Assembly (NCBI GenBank): GCA_019638475.1
Contig: JAHBTR010000001.1
Coordinates: 248,001-312,000, forward strand
Origin: Chitinophagaceae bacterium
Lineage (GTDB): Bacteria; Bacteroidota; Bacteroidia; Chitinophagales; Chitinophagaceae
DNA length: 64,000 nt
Reading direction: 5' to 3'
Shown here piece by piece: positions 33,910 through 42,945 of the stretch. Position numbers and translations under genes: made by a program. The first letter of the stretch is position 1, and each line of letters begins with the position of its first letter. The notes under the pieces were generated by a model. The model did no database searches. It worked only from the letters and a program-made list of their open reading frames with translations, and was not told the origin of the DNA.

Positions 33910-33940
33910 CAAAAATAGGCACTGAAAAATACTATCCAAA
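33910..33940 (-). promoter_or_regulatory. Complete Bacteroidota promoter for tRNA-Val
   Basis: On the minus strand TTTG (plus 33937-33940), exactly 19 bases, then TATTTTTG (33910-33917). This is the full TTTG-N19-TAnnTTTG consensus, 21 bases ahead of the tRNA. Confidence 0.85.
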
Positions 33941-34011
33941 AAAAGTTTTAAAAATCTGCTAAAGTGCATTTTGCTAAAACACTACTATTCAATTCTATGA
34001 AAAATGCAACA

Positions 34012-35052
34012 TTAAAGAGCCGATACATGATGTTTATTTTCGGCTAAAATCAGGTTTATTTTTCTTTCAAATGCTGCTACATTGTCTATGTAAAAAGCTA
34101 AGGTAGTATATTTTCTTTTTATTCCATATAGCCCTTTTATATAATTTTCTTTGTTTAATGTAAGTATAATATTATGACTTTCTAAGTCTCCGAATATAGA
34201 TAATTTTTTAGCCAATTTATTATTCTCCATTTTCATTTTTGATATTTTAATGCTTTCAATATCTTCAAACTTTATTTCTGTTTCAGCCATAAAACCATAT
34301 CTTATAAATATTTTATTTTCTCCAAAACATATTGGTCTTTGAGACAATGATTTTAAAAAGCCAAAAACTTGTATAGCAGTGTACAAACTTAATCCAGATA
34401 TTATCCAAGCTACAGTAACACTCCATTTAACAAGTAATAAATGAATAGCCAATGTTTCAATTAATATTAAAAATATTACTGCTCCTAATAAAATGGGTGT
34501 GCCACTTTTTTTATGATACGAAAATTCATTTTCATTAAGTACTAATTTTTTCCATTTAATAAATCCATAATAAATTGTTGCAAATTCTGATGTAAGAATT
34601 GGTACTACTTTCTTAGGTACTAATTCGACAGATACAATAGTTAATATTGTATAAAAGTCTGTACCAGCTTTCTTTTGCTGATTAAATATTTTAATAGTAG
34701 CTCTAACTTTTAAAACTATTAATGCAAATATTGTTAGCTCTATAAGAGGTAAACACCAAAACTTAAATAAATTAAGAAAATGCTGATTTTCTTTGGGTAA
34801 AATATAAGTACCTACTATTAAGCCTATTACTAAAATGGGGATAACTGTTGTAACAGGAACTTTTGTTTTTCTAATTAAAAGAAAATAAATAATAGGTGCT
34901 GTAATTAATAAATCAAAAGTTATAGCAAATGAAAGAAAAGGTTGGCTGGTATTAATTAAATTGTTGTAAGTAATGAATAGTACAAACAATATAATAAGTA
35001 ATGGAACACTCAGAGCTATTAGCACTCTATTGGGTGAAGCAAATTTTATCAT
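34012..35052 (-). CDS. Multi-pass membrane protein, unknown function
   Basis: About 346 residues from ATG 35052. An upstream extension to 35112 is hydrophilic and unlikely. The first half carries four hydrophobic segments (VLIALSVPLLIILFVLFITY, FAITFDLLITAPIIYFLLI, VTTVIPILVIGLIVGTYIL, PLIELTIFALIVLKV), and two more lie near residues 190-240. The last third is soluble with TEIKFEDIESIKISKMKME, a PH-like strand pattern seen in bacterial membrane-associated PH domains. I do not recognise a named family. The DUF1697 gene lies 63 bases upstream on the same strand. Confidence 0.6.
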   Translation of the reverse strand: MIKFASPNRVLIALSVPLLIILFVLFITYNNLINTSQPFLSFAITFDLLITAPIIYFLLIRKTKVPVTTVIPILVIGLIVGTYILPKENQHFLNLFKFWCLPLIELTIFALIVLKVRATIKIFNQQKKAGTDFYTILTIVSVELVPKKVVPILTSEFATIYYGFIKWKKLVLNENEFSYHKKSGTPILLGAVIFLILIETLAIHLLLVKWSVTVAWIISGLSLYTAIQVFGFLKSLSQRPICFGENKIFIRYGFMAETEIKFEDIESIKISKMKMENNKLAKKLSIFGDLESHNIILTLNKENYIKGLYGIKRKYTTLAFYIDNVAAFERKINLILAENKHHVSAL

Positions 35053-35115
35053 AAAGCAAAGTTTTATATTGACTAAAAATCTACACTCAGTATTGGCTAC
35101 TAAATTATACAAAAA

Positions 35116-35664
35116 TTAACTATTATTGGTAGCAATTTTTAGCAGTTCGTAGGTAGTATTCAAATTTCGTGTGGTTGCCCTTACTTTTAATTTTTTCTCT
35201 ATAAGATTGTTGGTTAGTTTAGAGTTTGATATTTCTTTGGGAGAATAAAAGTAAGCAGCATTTTGTGTTAATGCAATAGCTTCATTTGCTTGCAAATAAT
35301 CTACAAAAATTGCTTGGTTTAAAGTAAATGGATTTTCTGCCAGAAAAGCAATATAAACAGAAGCTACATTTTTCTGCTTATCATTAATAAATGGATTTTG
35401 TTGAATTATTTTTTGTAAAGTTTCTACAGTTAATACAATTACTGGAACCTCAAAACCAAATTCTTTTTTTATAGCCAAAGAAATTTTCTCCCCCAAATTG
35501 TTGATATTATTTTCTTTTGATGAAAAGATAACATTCCCACTCTGTATATATGTTTGTACATTTTTAAATGTTAGTTTTTCATACATTTCTTTTAAAGCCA
35601 ACATCTTAATTATTTTATGACCACCCACATTAATTCCTCTTAATATAGAAATATATGTTTTCAT
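35116..35664 (-). CDS. DUF1697 domain protein
   Basis: 182 residues. The diagnostic start TYISILRGINVGGHKIIKM and the segment NVQTYIQSGNVIFSSKENN identify the DUF1697 family; PVIVLTVETLQKIIQQNPF and SNSKLTNNLIEKKLKVRATT complete it. Function of the family is unknown. Its ATG overlaps the stop of a truncated ATPase fragment (TTATGA), which appears to be a chance junction. Confidence 0.85.
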   Translation of the reverse strand: MKTYISILRGINVGGHKIIKMLALKEMYEKLTFKNVQTYIQSGNVIFSSKENNINNLGEKISLAIKKEFGFEVPVIVLTVETLQKIIQQNPFINDKQKNVASVYIAFLAENPFTLNQAIFVDYLQANEAIALTQNAAYFYSPKEISNSKLTNNLIEKKLKVRATTRNLNTTYELLKIATNNS

Positions 35665-35807
35665 AAAATAAAATGTAGAATATAGTACATTTCCAACAAA
35701 GTACTTTTGCCAGACCTGCGTAAATCGCTAACCACTTTTATGAGGTCTTTGTCTTTGTAAGAAAGAAGTTTGTCTATATATTCCTTACGATTTGTATAAT
35801 TTGCCAT
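35661..35807 (-). pseudogene. Truncated AAA/DUF4143-type ATPase, N-terminal fragment
   Basis: 48 codons. MANYTNRKEYIDKLLSYKDK leads into LIKVVSDLRRSGKSTLLEM, the start and Walker A (RRSGKST) of the ATP-binding proteins that normally continue for ~350 residues with a DUF4143 domain. Here the homology stops right after the P-loop, and the frame ends in YYILHFIL and TGA, overlapping the start of the DUF1697 gene. It is best read as a deletion scar. Confidence 0.75.
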
Positions 35808-35873
35808 AGGGTAAAGATATAACACAAATTATCAAAATTTGCAAATTTTGCAAGTTTTAATGATTTTAAATGA

Positions 35874-36582
35874 TGTTGGCACGGTTATCCAACCATTGGC
35901 CATAATGGATTAGGCTTGGCGTTCAGGCGGAGATTTTTAGCACAAAAGTTCAATAGAAGACGTTCAGCCCCACTTTTGGCAATACCAATGTTAGCAGCTG
36001 GCTGTTTCTATCTCTTTGATTAGTTTATTCTCATTTTTTTTATTTCGCCCCATTGAAACAATTGAACTTTTTTTGTCAGGGTCGCAAATGCTGTTTACTA
36101 AAACTCTATTTGTGTCAAATATAATTGTTATTTGTTCTCCCCAACTTCCTGAAAAAAATGACGGATGTGTTTTAGCAATGATTACGTTTTTATTAATTTC
36201 TTCTGGATACCATTTCAATTCAGCACTAACTTTTTCAATAATGGTGTTCAGATGTTGTCTGGGTAAGGTTGTAATTACCTCTTTAAATTTTAGTCTGTCA
36301 GACTGCAGTTTGTAAAATAAAATGGCTAATAAAGTCGGGACAATCAAAAAGTAAATCTCTCCTTCTTTAATTGGCTTAGGTGCCCCGTTTAGCGAGTCTT
36401 TTATATGAAAGAATACAAATAATAAAGGGATGAACAACAAAAAAACAACAATACCAAAGTGTGATACTTTATCCCAAAAATTTAGCTGCAATTTATTTGT
36501 CTGTAAAGAATATTTTACTTGTTGTTCGGTCATTTTATTATTGAGATGTTGTTAACAGGAAGCGGGCTGCTTGTCACCAACA
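35874..36582. other. Cassette-like unit with one gene between GC-richer flanks
   Basis: The unit starts TGTTGGC at 35874 and ends CCAACA at 36582, a short inverted terminal match. It holds one gene (35991-36533). The ~120-base flank at 35874-35990 is clearly richer in G+C than the surroundings and has a hairpin CCATT / AATGG around 35910-35930. The other flank (36540-36582) is also GC-richer. The look is that of a mobile gene cassette, but no integrase or transposase is in the window. Confidence 0.4.
35991..36533 (-). CDS. Small membrane protein within the cassette-like unit
   Basis: 180 residues. Two membrane helices lie at ~26-44 (FGIVVFLLFIPLLFVFF) and ~64-78 (YFLIVPTLLAILFY), followed by a soluble part with VITTLPRQHLNTIIEKVSAE, FFSGSWGEQITIIFDTNRV and VLVNSICDPDKKSSIVSMGR. 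The layout (two helices plus a small alpha/beta domain) is common among cassette-borne hypothetical proteins. No family is recognised. Codon use is less A+T-biased than that of neighbours, which supports recent arrival. Confidence 0.65.
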   Translation of the reverse strand: MTEQQVKYSLQTNKLQLNFWDKVSHFGIVVFLLFIPLLFVFFHIKDSLNGAPKPIKEGEIYFLIVPTLLAILFYKLQSDRLKFKEVITTLPRQHLNTIIEKVSAELKWYPEEINKNVIIAKTHPSFFSGSWGEQITIIFDTNRVLVNSICDPDKKSSIVSMGRNKKNENKLIKEIETASC

Positions 36583-36726
36583 CTGCAATTTATGCTATAT
36601 CACATTACTATTCAAAAAATGGCTTTATTGCATATCAACCAATTTGTATTATTAATTTTTAGATTGTTGTTAGGACAATCTATTCTTTAACAACTTATCT
36701 ATTCTACAAAGCACCTTACACTTTCC

Positions 36727-38085
36727 TTACTTAGCCATACTCTGCAATACATCATATTTAGTAACAATATGAAAATTGCCTGCTTCGTCTTTTGCTAAAA
36801 CAGCACCATTTTCTTTGGTAATTAATTTGCCTAATTTTTCTACAGGGGTATTAAAATCTACTACAGGGAAAGCAGCTTCCATTACATTGCTAATAGAGGC
36901 TTCTTTAATTTCGGCATTATTGAATACTTTTAAAAACAACCCTGCTTCGCTAATACTTCCTTTCAACTCATTGTTTTCAAATACAGGAATATGTTCTATA
37001 TCGTATTTTTTCATTAGCTCTACTGCTTCTGCTACAGTTTGTTGAGGAGTTACTGTTTTTAGTTTTTTATTGCCTCTTGCATTAACTATGTCTTTAAATG
37101 ATTTTACTTCTAAAAAACCACGTTCTATCATCCATTGGTCATTGTATATTTTTCCTACATACCTGCTTCCATGGTCATGGAATATACAAACCACTAAATC
37201 ATCTTTTGTCAAAGAGTTTTTTAATTGCATTAAACCTTGTAAACAACTTCCTGCACTATAACCACAAAAAATACCTTCTTCTTTGGCTAATTTTCTTGCC
37301 ATAATAGCACCATCTTTATCAGTTACTTGTTCAAATTGGTCTATCACACTCATATCATAATTTTGCGGTACAAAATCTTCTCCAAAACCTTCACTAATAT
37401 AGGGATGTACAAAACGCATATCTATTTCGCCTGTATTAAAATAATTGGTAAGCAAACTTCCATACACATCTATTGCCCAAATTTTAATGTTAGGATTTTT
37501 TTCTTTTAAATACATAGCAGTACCTGTTACAGTGCCTCCTGTTCCAGCAGTACACACTAAGTGGGTAATTTTTCCATCGGTTTGATTCCAAATTTCTGGT
37601 CCTGTGGTTTCGTAGTGAGCTAATCTATTGGCTAAATTATCGTATTGATTAAAGTGATATGAATTAGGAATTTCTGTTGCTAATCTTTTTGCCACAGAAT
37701 AATAGCTCTTAGGGTCTTCTGGCATTACATTAGTAGGGCAAACAATTACTTCTGCACCCACAGCTTTTAAAATATCTGCTTTTTCTTTGCTCTGTTTATC
37801 TGTTGTAACAAAAATACACTTATACCCTTTTACACAAGCAGCCAAAGCAAGCCCCATACCTGTATTGCCACTTGTACATTCTATAATAGTACCACCAGGT
37901 TGTAGTTTTCCTTCTTTTTCGGCTACTTCTAACATTTTTAAAGCCATTCTATCTTTAATACTATTTCCTGGGTTAAAATAATCTACTTTAGCTAATACAG
38001 TACAAGGCAAATCTTTTGTTATTTTATTTAGTTTTATTAATGGTGTATTACCAATAGTTTCAAGTATATTATTTTTAATATCCAT
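36727..38085 (-). CDS. PLP-dependent cystathionine beta-synthase-type enzyme with CBS pair
   Basis: 452 residues. The catalytic domain begins NILETIGNTPLIKLNKIT. The PLP lysine is in YFNPGNSIKDRMALKML near residue 43, the phosphate site is ECTSGNTGMGLALAA, and GYSAGSCLQGLMQL follows. Residues ~335-450 are two CBS motifs (TPQQTVAEAVELMKKYDIEH and FNTPVEKLGKLITKENGAV). The layout matches cystathionine beta-synthase, which joins serine and homocysteine; cysteine synthase activity is also possible. The CBS pair may bind an adenosyl ligand and regulate activity. No transsulfuration partner is adjacent. Confidence 0.92.
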   Translation of the reverse strand: MDIKNNILETIGNTPLIKLNKITKDLPCTVLAKVDYFNPGNSIKDRMALKMLEVAEKEGKLQPGGTIIECTSGNTGMGLALAACVKGYKCIFVTTDKQSKEKADILKAVGAEVIVCPTNVMPEDPKSYYSVAKRLATEIPNSYHFNQYDNLANRLAHYETTGPEIWNQTDGKITHLVCTAGTGGTVTGTAMYLKEKNPNIKIWAIDVYGSLLTNYFNTGEIDMRFVHPYISEGFGEDFVPQNYDMSVIDQFEQVTDKDGAIMARKLAKEEGIFCGYSAGSCLQGLMQLKNSLTKDDLVVCIFHDHGSRYVGKIYNDQWMIERGFLEVKSFKDIVNARGNKKLKTVTPQQTVAEAVELMKKYDIEHIPVFENNELKGSISEAGLFLKVFNNAEIKEASISNVMEAAFPVVDFNTPVEKLGKLITKENGAVLAKDEAGNFHIVTKYDVLQSMAK

Positions 38086-38214
38086 AGTTTTTAATTTGCG
38101 ACAAATGTAAGTAATTCCGTCTTTACACTAACGATTGATAGTTTTGTGAAAAATCTTGTACTGATTGTACCATAAACTGCTTTACATTCGCCATTCTGAA
38201 AAATAAAACTATCT

Positions 38215-38988
38215 ATGAATTTACAGTTAATAACCCCTATTGCATTTATTGATTTAGAAACAACAGGTATCAATATAAGTGCAGATAAAATTGTAGAAAT
38301 TGCTATTGTAAAAATTTTGCAAGATGGCACAAGGCAAGTAAAAAGAAAATTAATTAATCCTGAAATGCCTATACCCGCAGGAGCAACAGAAGTGCATGGT
38401 ATAACAGATGAAATGGTAAAAGATGCACCCACTTTTAAACAAGCTGCCAACGAAATAAAACAATTTATAGAAGGATGCGATATTGGTGGTTATAACAGCA
38501 ATCGTTTTGATATTCCATTATTGATAGAAGAGTTTTTACGAGTAGGAATTAATTTGAATATGCAAGGAAGAAAATTTGTAGATGTGCAAAAAGTATTTCA
38601 CCTGATGGAGCAAAGAACTTTGACTGCTGCTTACAAATTTTATTGTAATAAAAATTTAGATGATGCTCATAGTGCAGAAGCTGATGCTGCTGCTACTTGG
38701 GAAATTTTAGAAGCACAAATAGAAAGATACCCACAATTAGGCAATACGGTTGATAGCATTGTAAAATTTACAGGAGAAGATGATATTGTGGACTTTGCCA
38801 GAAGATTTATAAAAGTAAAAGGTGTAGAAACTTTTAATTTTGGCAAACACAAAGGGAAACCTGTAGAACAAGTAATTAAAGAAGAACCTCAATATTATGA
38901 TTGGATGATGAAAGGGGATTTTGCTATGGATACCAAACAAAAGTTTACAGAAATATTAAACAGAACTTTGTTAAAGAAAAACCAATAA
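38215..38988 (+). CDS. 3'-5' exonuclease, DnaQ/epsilon-like
   Basis: 257 residues. DEDDh exonuclease motifs: Exo I PIAFIDLETTGIN near residue 9, Exo II GGYNSNRFDIPLLIEEF near 93, and Exo III with HSAEADAAATWEIL near 150. A C-terminal part with FNFGKHKGKPVEQVIKEEPQ resembles the DUF3820 domain. Such small DnaQ-like nucleases proofread or trim DNA or RNA 3' ends. The replicative polymerase gene is not nearby, so a repair or RNA role is possible. It is divergent from the CBS-type gene. Confidence 0.92.
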   Translation: MNLQLITPIAFIDLETTGINISADKIVEIAIVKILQDGTRQVKRKLINPEMPIPAGATEVHGITDEMVKDAPTFKQAANEIKQFIEGCDIGGYNSNRFDIPLLIEEFLRVGINLNMQGRKFVDVQKVFHLMEQRTLTAAYKFYCNKNLDDAHSAEADAAATWEILEAQIERYPQLGNTVDSIVKFTGEDDIVDFARRFIKVKGVETFNFGKHKGKPVEQVIKEEPQYYDWMMKGDFAMDTKQKFTEILNRTLLKKNQ

Positions 38989-39082
38989 GAGCATTAATTT
39001 TTTATTAAACAATAACAAAGTTTATTGCAACAATTATGTATTCACTATTTTAGAGCCTTCAAAAAAATTATCCTCTATTTAT

Positions 39083-39814
39083 TTGGAAAAGATTGTTATT
39101 ATACCAACTTATAATGAGAAAGAAAATATAGCAAAAATATTGGCTGCTATTTTTTCTTTGAATCAAGGGTTTCATGTATTGGTGGTTGATGATGGAAGTC
39201 CTGATGGTACAGCACAAATTGTAAAAGACTTGTTTAACACTTATTCTAACCAATTATTTTTAGAAGAAAGAAAAGGAAAATTAGGATTAGGCACTGCATA
39301 TATTCATGGCTTTAAATGGAGCTTACAAAAAGGCTATGAATTTATTTTTGAAATGGATGCAGATTTTTCTCATAACCCAGCAGATTTAATTAGGCTTTAT
39401 AATACTTGTAAAAATGAGGGTGCAGATGTAGCCATTGGTAGCAGATATGTGCCAGGTGGTAAAATTGACAATTGGCCCATGGATAGACATATTTATTCAA
39501 GAGGTGGTGCATTATATACCAAACTAATTACTTGGATGCCTATAAATGACCCTACTGCAGGTTTTGTTTGTTATAGCAAAAAAGTATTACAAACCATTAA
39601 TCTTGATGCTATACAATTTGTTGGTTATGCTTTTCAAATTGAAATGAAATTTACTGCATGGAAATTAGGTTTTAAAATTAAAGAAGTACCTATTGTATTT
39701 ATTGACAGAAAAGAAGGTGTAAGCAAAATGAGTAAAGGCATTATAAAAGAAGGTGTATTGGGTGTGCTAAAAATGCAATGGCAAAGTTTATTGGGTAAAT
39801 ACAAAAAAGTATAA
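39083..39814 (+). CDS. Polyprenol monophosphomannose synthase-like glycosyltransferase (GT2)
   Basis: 243 residues, no membrane domain. GT2 fold: KIVIIPTYNEKENIAKIL, VLVVDDGSPDGTAQIV, FIFEMDADFSHNPADLIRLY (DxD-type metal site) and VAIGSRYVPGGKIDNWP, the sequence pattern of Dpm1-type enzymes. It transfers a sugar from GDP- or UDP-sugar to polyprenyl phosphate, giving a donor for membrane GT-C enzymes. A GT-C-like protein is encoded at 41449. The start is TTG at 39083, immediately before the first strand; no ATG fits better. Confidence 0.92.
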   Translation: MEKIVIIPTYNEKENIAKILAAIFSLNQGFHVLVVDDGSPDGTAQIVKDLFNTYSNQLFLEERKGKLGLGTAYIHGFKWSLQKGYEFIFEMDADFSHNPADLIRLYNTCKNEGADVAIGSRYVPGGKIDNWPMDRHIYSRGGALYTKLITWMPINDPTAGFVCYSKKVLQTINLDAIQFVGYAFQIEMKFTAWKLGFKIKEVPIVFIDRKEGVSKMSKGIIKEGVLGVLKMQWQSLLGKYKKV

Positions 39815-39855
39815 CTACATAACATATTTATAAAGATGCTTCTCCCCTATTAATT

Positions 39856-40731
39856 ATGAAATCTGCATTGATAAAATTACATGCCTCTGTGTTTCTTTGG
39901 GGCTTTACAGGTGTTTTAGGCAAAGCTATTCAATTAAATGAAGGTTTATTGGTTTGGTATAGATTGCTTATAGCTGTATTGGTTTTATGGGCTATTTTTT
40001 TATATAAAAAGCCAAGCAACAAACTTCCTTTAAAAAATATTGTACAGCTTGCAGGTATAGGTGTTATACTAACTTTTCATTGGGTATTTTTTTATGGTAG
40101 TATTAAATATGCTAATGTTTCTATTGCTTTAGTTTGCTTATCATCTGCTGGGGTTTTTACTGCTATATTAGAACCATTAATGACAGGAAAACGCATTAAT
40201 CCAATAGAAGTTTTATTAGGCTTAATTGCAGTAGCAGGTATTTATTTAATTTTTCATTTTGATGTAAAGTTTCGTACAGGTATTATCATTGGTATTTGTG
40301 CTACATTGTTTAGTGTTATATTTTCTGTTTTTAGTAAAAAAGCTGTAGCTACTACTGCTCCTAAAACAATGATGCTATATCAATTAACTGGAGGTTTTAT
40401 AGCACTTACTTTATTGATGCCATATTATATGTATTTATTTCCTTCAGAAAAATTATTGCCTTCTTCTCAAGATTTTTTATGGCTACTAATATTAAGTTTG
40501 GTGTGTACCATTTTCACCATGGATTTATCGTTACATGCTCTCAAAAAAATATCAGCATTTACACAAAACCTTACATTAAATTTAGAACCAGTTTATGGTA
40601 TTTTGTTAGCATTTATTATTTATAAAGAAAATAAAGATTTAAGCAATACTTTTTATATTGGATTTGCTTTAATATTTTCTACAGTAGCTATACAAATGAT
40701 TAGAGTAGTAAAACATAAAAGCACAATTTAA
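39856..40731 (+). CDS. EamA-type (DMT) transporter
   Basis: 291 residues, ten predicted membrane helices in two EamA halves. The first has LIKLHASVFLWGFTGVLGKA and GIGVILTFHWVFFYGSIKYA. The second has TGIIIGICATLFSVIFSVFS and FTQNLTLNLEPVYGILLAFI, the usual final EamA signature. It exports or imports small metabolites; substrate not inferable. It begins 41 bases after the glycosyltransferase gene, in the same direction. Confidence 0.92.
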   Translation: MKSALIKLHASVFLWGFTGVLGKAIQLNEGLLVWYRLLIAVLVLWAIFLYKKPSNKLPLKNIVQLAGIGVILTFHWVFFYGSIKYANVSIALVCLSSAGVFTAILEPLMTGKRINPIEVLLGLIAVAGIYLIFHFDVKFRTGIIIGICATLFSVIFSVFSKKAVATTAPKTMMLYQLTGGFIALTLLMPYYMYLFPSEKLLPSSQDFLWLLILSLVCTIFTMDLSLHALKKISAFTQNLTLNLEPVYGILLAFIIYKENKDLSNTFYIGFALIFSTVAIQMIRVVKHKSTI

Positions 40732-40827
40732 TTACTTTTCTTGTACAAAATTTTAGTGAAAAAGTACCATGCCTTTGACAAAGCAATACTTCATCAAAGC
40801 ATTGGTATAGCAGAAAGATACATTAGT

Positions 40828-41301
40828 TTAGTTGCAAACTTTATCAGCACAACAACTACTTGCAAAAGCTTCTGGTTTTGCTTTAAATGCAAAGCCCATA
40901 CCTAATATATAACCCATTGCTTCTTTTAATGCACTGTTGCTTTTAAAGTTTGGATTGGTATTGATGTCTGCATGAACTTCCATTTCTACACCAAACTCAA
41001 TAAACAAATCACAAAGCTCATAAGCAATTTCAATACTTTTGGCTACTTCTAACAACATTCTTTCTTTGATGTGATAACTCTGTTTTGTTTTTTCATTGTT
41101 AATGTACATGAAACCTCCATTGTGTTCACGCAAAAAAACAATAACTGTTGCAAACTCTGTTTCAACACCTTTTACTTGACTGTCTGTGCCAATACAAACC
41201 TTTAAGCGATTGCCTTTGGCTGCTTCATTTCTTATAGCATCGGCTACTGCTTCTTTTATGGGAAGATGGATGTTTTCTCCATTGAATTTTCTCCAACGCA
41301 T
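40828..41301 (-). CDS. YkuK/DUF458 RNase H-like protein
   Basis: 157 residues from ATG 41301. A 10-residue longer start at 41331 is less likely because WRKFNG is the usual family start. The RNase H-like core has KVCIGTDSQVKGVETEFATV and VIVFLREHNGGFMYINNE, then VEMEVHADINTNPNFKS and ALKEAMGYILGMGFAFKAKP. The acidic residues in GTDSQ and HADIN look like a catalytic set, but activity is not proven for the family. The C-terminus SSCCADKVC has three Cys, possibly a metal-binding or redox tail. Confidence 0.88.
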   Translation of the reverse strand: MRWRKFNGENIHLPIKEAVADAIRNEAAKGNRLKVCIGTDSQVKGVETEFATVIVFLREHNGGFMYINNEKTKQSYHIKERMLLEVAKSIEIAYELCDLFIEFGVEMEVHADINTNPNFKSNSALKEAMGYILGMGFAFKAKPEAFASSCCADKVCN

Positions 41302-41389
41302 ATTATTAAAGTTTATTGAAAGTAAAAACAATCTATCATATCATGTATTAAATTATTATTAACATAGGGTGCATAACGAAGTAGCTAAA

Positions 41390-41397
41390 TATTTTTG
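41390..41397 (+). promoter_or_regulatory. -7 box TATTTTTG of the GT-C-like gene
   Basis: A match to TAnnTTTG 51 bases before ATG 41449. It supports that ATG over an in-frame TTG at 41395, which would overlap the box. Confidence 0.4.
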
Positions 41398-41448
41398 TTG
41401 AATAAAACAATCTATTTTCTTTCAGAAAAAAAGACTTATTTTACACTA

Positions 41449-42945
41449 ATGAGCAAAACAGGAAAAAGGATTTTCTTTTTATTAAGCATTAGCATTATTA
41501 CTGCTGGTTTATACTTGTATAATCCTTATCATTTATTTTTTTTGGCAGATGATTTTTCTCATATTCCTGATAGTGCTAATAATGTATGGCTTCAAACAAA
41601 TGCTTTAAGACCAGTGGGCAATTTGTCTTTGCATATAGATTATTTATTAAGCCAACAACATGCTTTGGGTTATCATGTTACCAATCTACTATTGCATATT
41701 ATTAATAGTTTTTTGGTAGGCGTTGTTGTATTTCATTTTTTTAAAAAATATACCACTATTCATAGCAAATGGTTTGCTTTTATAACAGGTATTTTCTTTT
41801 TTGTTTATCCATTTCATAGCGAAGCTATATTTTGGATTATTGGACGTTCTGGTAGTTTGGGTACAGTTTTTACCTTATTATCTTTTTACTTTTTCTTACA
41901 ACAAAATAGTTGGAAAAATATTATTGCATCATGTATTTTTTTTCAACTTGCATTATTCAGCTATGAATCTTCTTGGGTTTTTCCAATAATGGTTTCTCTT
42001 ATTTTATTGCTTAATAGAAAAGAAGAAAAAACTTTATCTAAAAAGCAAATATGGTATATCAGTATTGTTTGGTTATTACTGTTTGCTAATATTTTGTTAC
42101 GCATTTCTGCTACTGGCGAATTATTTAATCATTACGATGCTAAAGCATTTTTACAATTTGATTTTTTATTACTTGCTCAAAATTTTTTAAGGCTTTTTGC
42201 CAGAACATGGTTACCTCCTATGTACCATTATCAATATATGCAAATAGCATTATTGGTGGTATTTGTTGTGATGATTGTTTTATTAATTTTATTAAATAAA
42301 AAACAAAAATTAAATCATTTTTTTGTTACGCTAACATTTATTTGGCTCATCAGCTATCTCCCCTATTTATCTATTGGTATTGATACACATGGTGTAGAAG
42401 GAGAACGCTATTTATATTTACCATCAGTATTTTTTTGCTGTTGGTTGTTGTATATTTTATACAATATTTTTACCCGAAAAATATTTGTTAGCATAGCTTT
42501 TATATTAATGATAATGCAACTTGGTTTTATATGGACAGCAAGATTATTTTATGAGAAAGCTGGTAATATTACTAAACAAACTTTGCATGAAATGAATATG
42601 CTTTCTTACAAAGAGAGAATATTTGTAGAAAATTTACCTCAATACAATAAAGGTGCTGTTGTATTTAGAGTAGGATTGTATAGTGCCATAAAATGGTTAT
42701 ATCCAAAACAAAACTCTGAAGTAATTATTGTTTCTAAAGATGATAGTGATGAAAAGCCTAAAAAAAATCATGTAAAAGATTTTACTATTTTATATAGCGA
42801 AAAAAGTACACCAAAAATTGTTAGCTCTCTCATGTTATGGAATGGAAAACAGCTTGTTCAAAAAGATACAACTGGTATTTTATTTTCGCCTAATAAAGAT
42901 GCATGGTTTTCTTTTAGTGATAGTTCATTAACCATTATTCGTTAA
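41449..42945 (+). CDS. GT-C-like membrane glycosyltransferase
   Basis: 498 residues from ATG 41449, with about ten membrane helices. The first extracytoplasmic loop has FFLADDFSHIPDSANNVWLQ with acidic residues where GT-C enzymes bind the lipid-phosphate sugar. RPVGNLSLHIDYLLSQQHAL and YHVTNLLLHIINSFLVGVVV follow, and later HGVEGERYLYLPSVFFCCWL. The layout is that of PMT/GT39-like and TPR-less Tmtc-like proteins. It may use the polyprenyl-phosphate sugar from the enzyme at 39083; that link is inferred. It overlaps the following convergent kinase gene by four bases. Confidence 0.75.
   Translation: MSKTGKRIFFLLSISIITAGLYLYNPYHLFFLADDFSHIPDSANNVWLQTNALRPVGNLSLHIDYLLSQQHALGYHVTNLLLHIINSFLVGVVVFHFFKKYTTIHSKWFAFITGIFFFVYPFHSEAIFWIIGRSGSLGTVFTLLSFYFFLQQNSWKNIIASCIFFQLALFSYESSWVFPIMVSLILLLNRKEEKTLSKKQIWYISIVWLLLFANILLRISATGELFNHYDAKAFLQFDFLLLAQNFLRLFARTWLPPMYHYQYMQIALLVVFVVMIVLLILLNKKQKLNHFFVTLTFIWLISYLPYLSIGIDTHGVEGERYLYLPSVFFCCWLLYILYNIFTRKIFVSIAFILMIMQLGFIWTARLFYEKAGNITKQTLHEMNMLSYKERIFVENLPQYNKGAVVFRVGLYSAIKWLYPKQNSEVIIVSKDDSDEKPKKNHVKDFTILYSEKSTPKIVSSLMLWNGKQLVQKDTTGILFSPNKDAWFSFSDSSLTIIR

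Noticed and set aside
40760..40810. Imperfect hairpin between the DMT and YkuK genes as a terminator
   Set aside because: The stem has several mismatches and no T-run on either strand.
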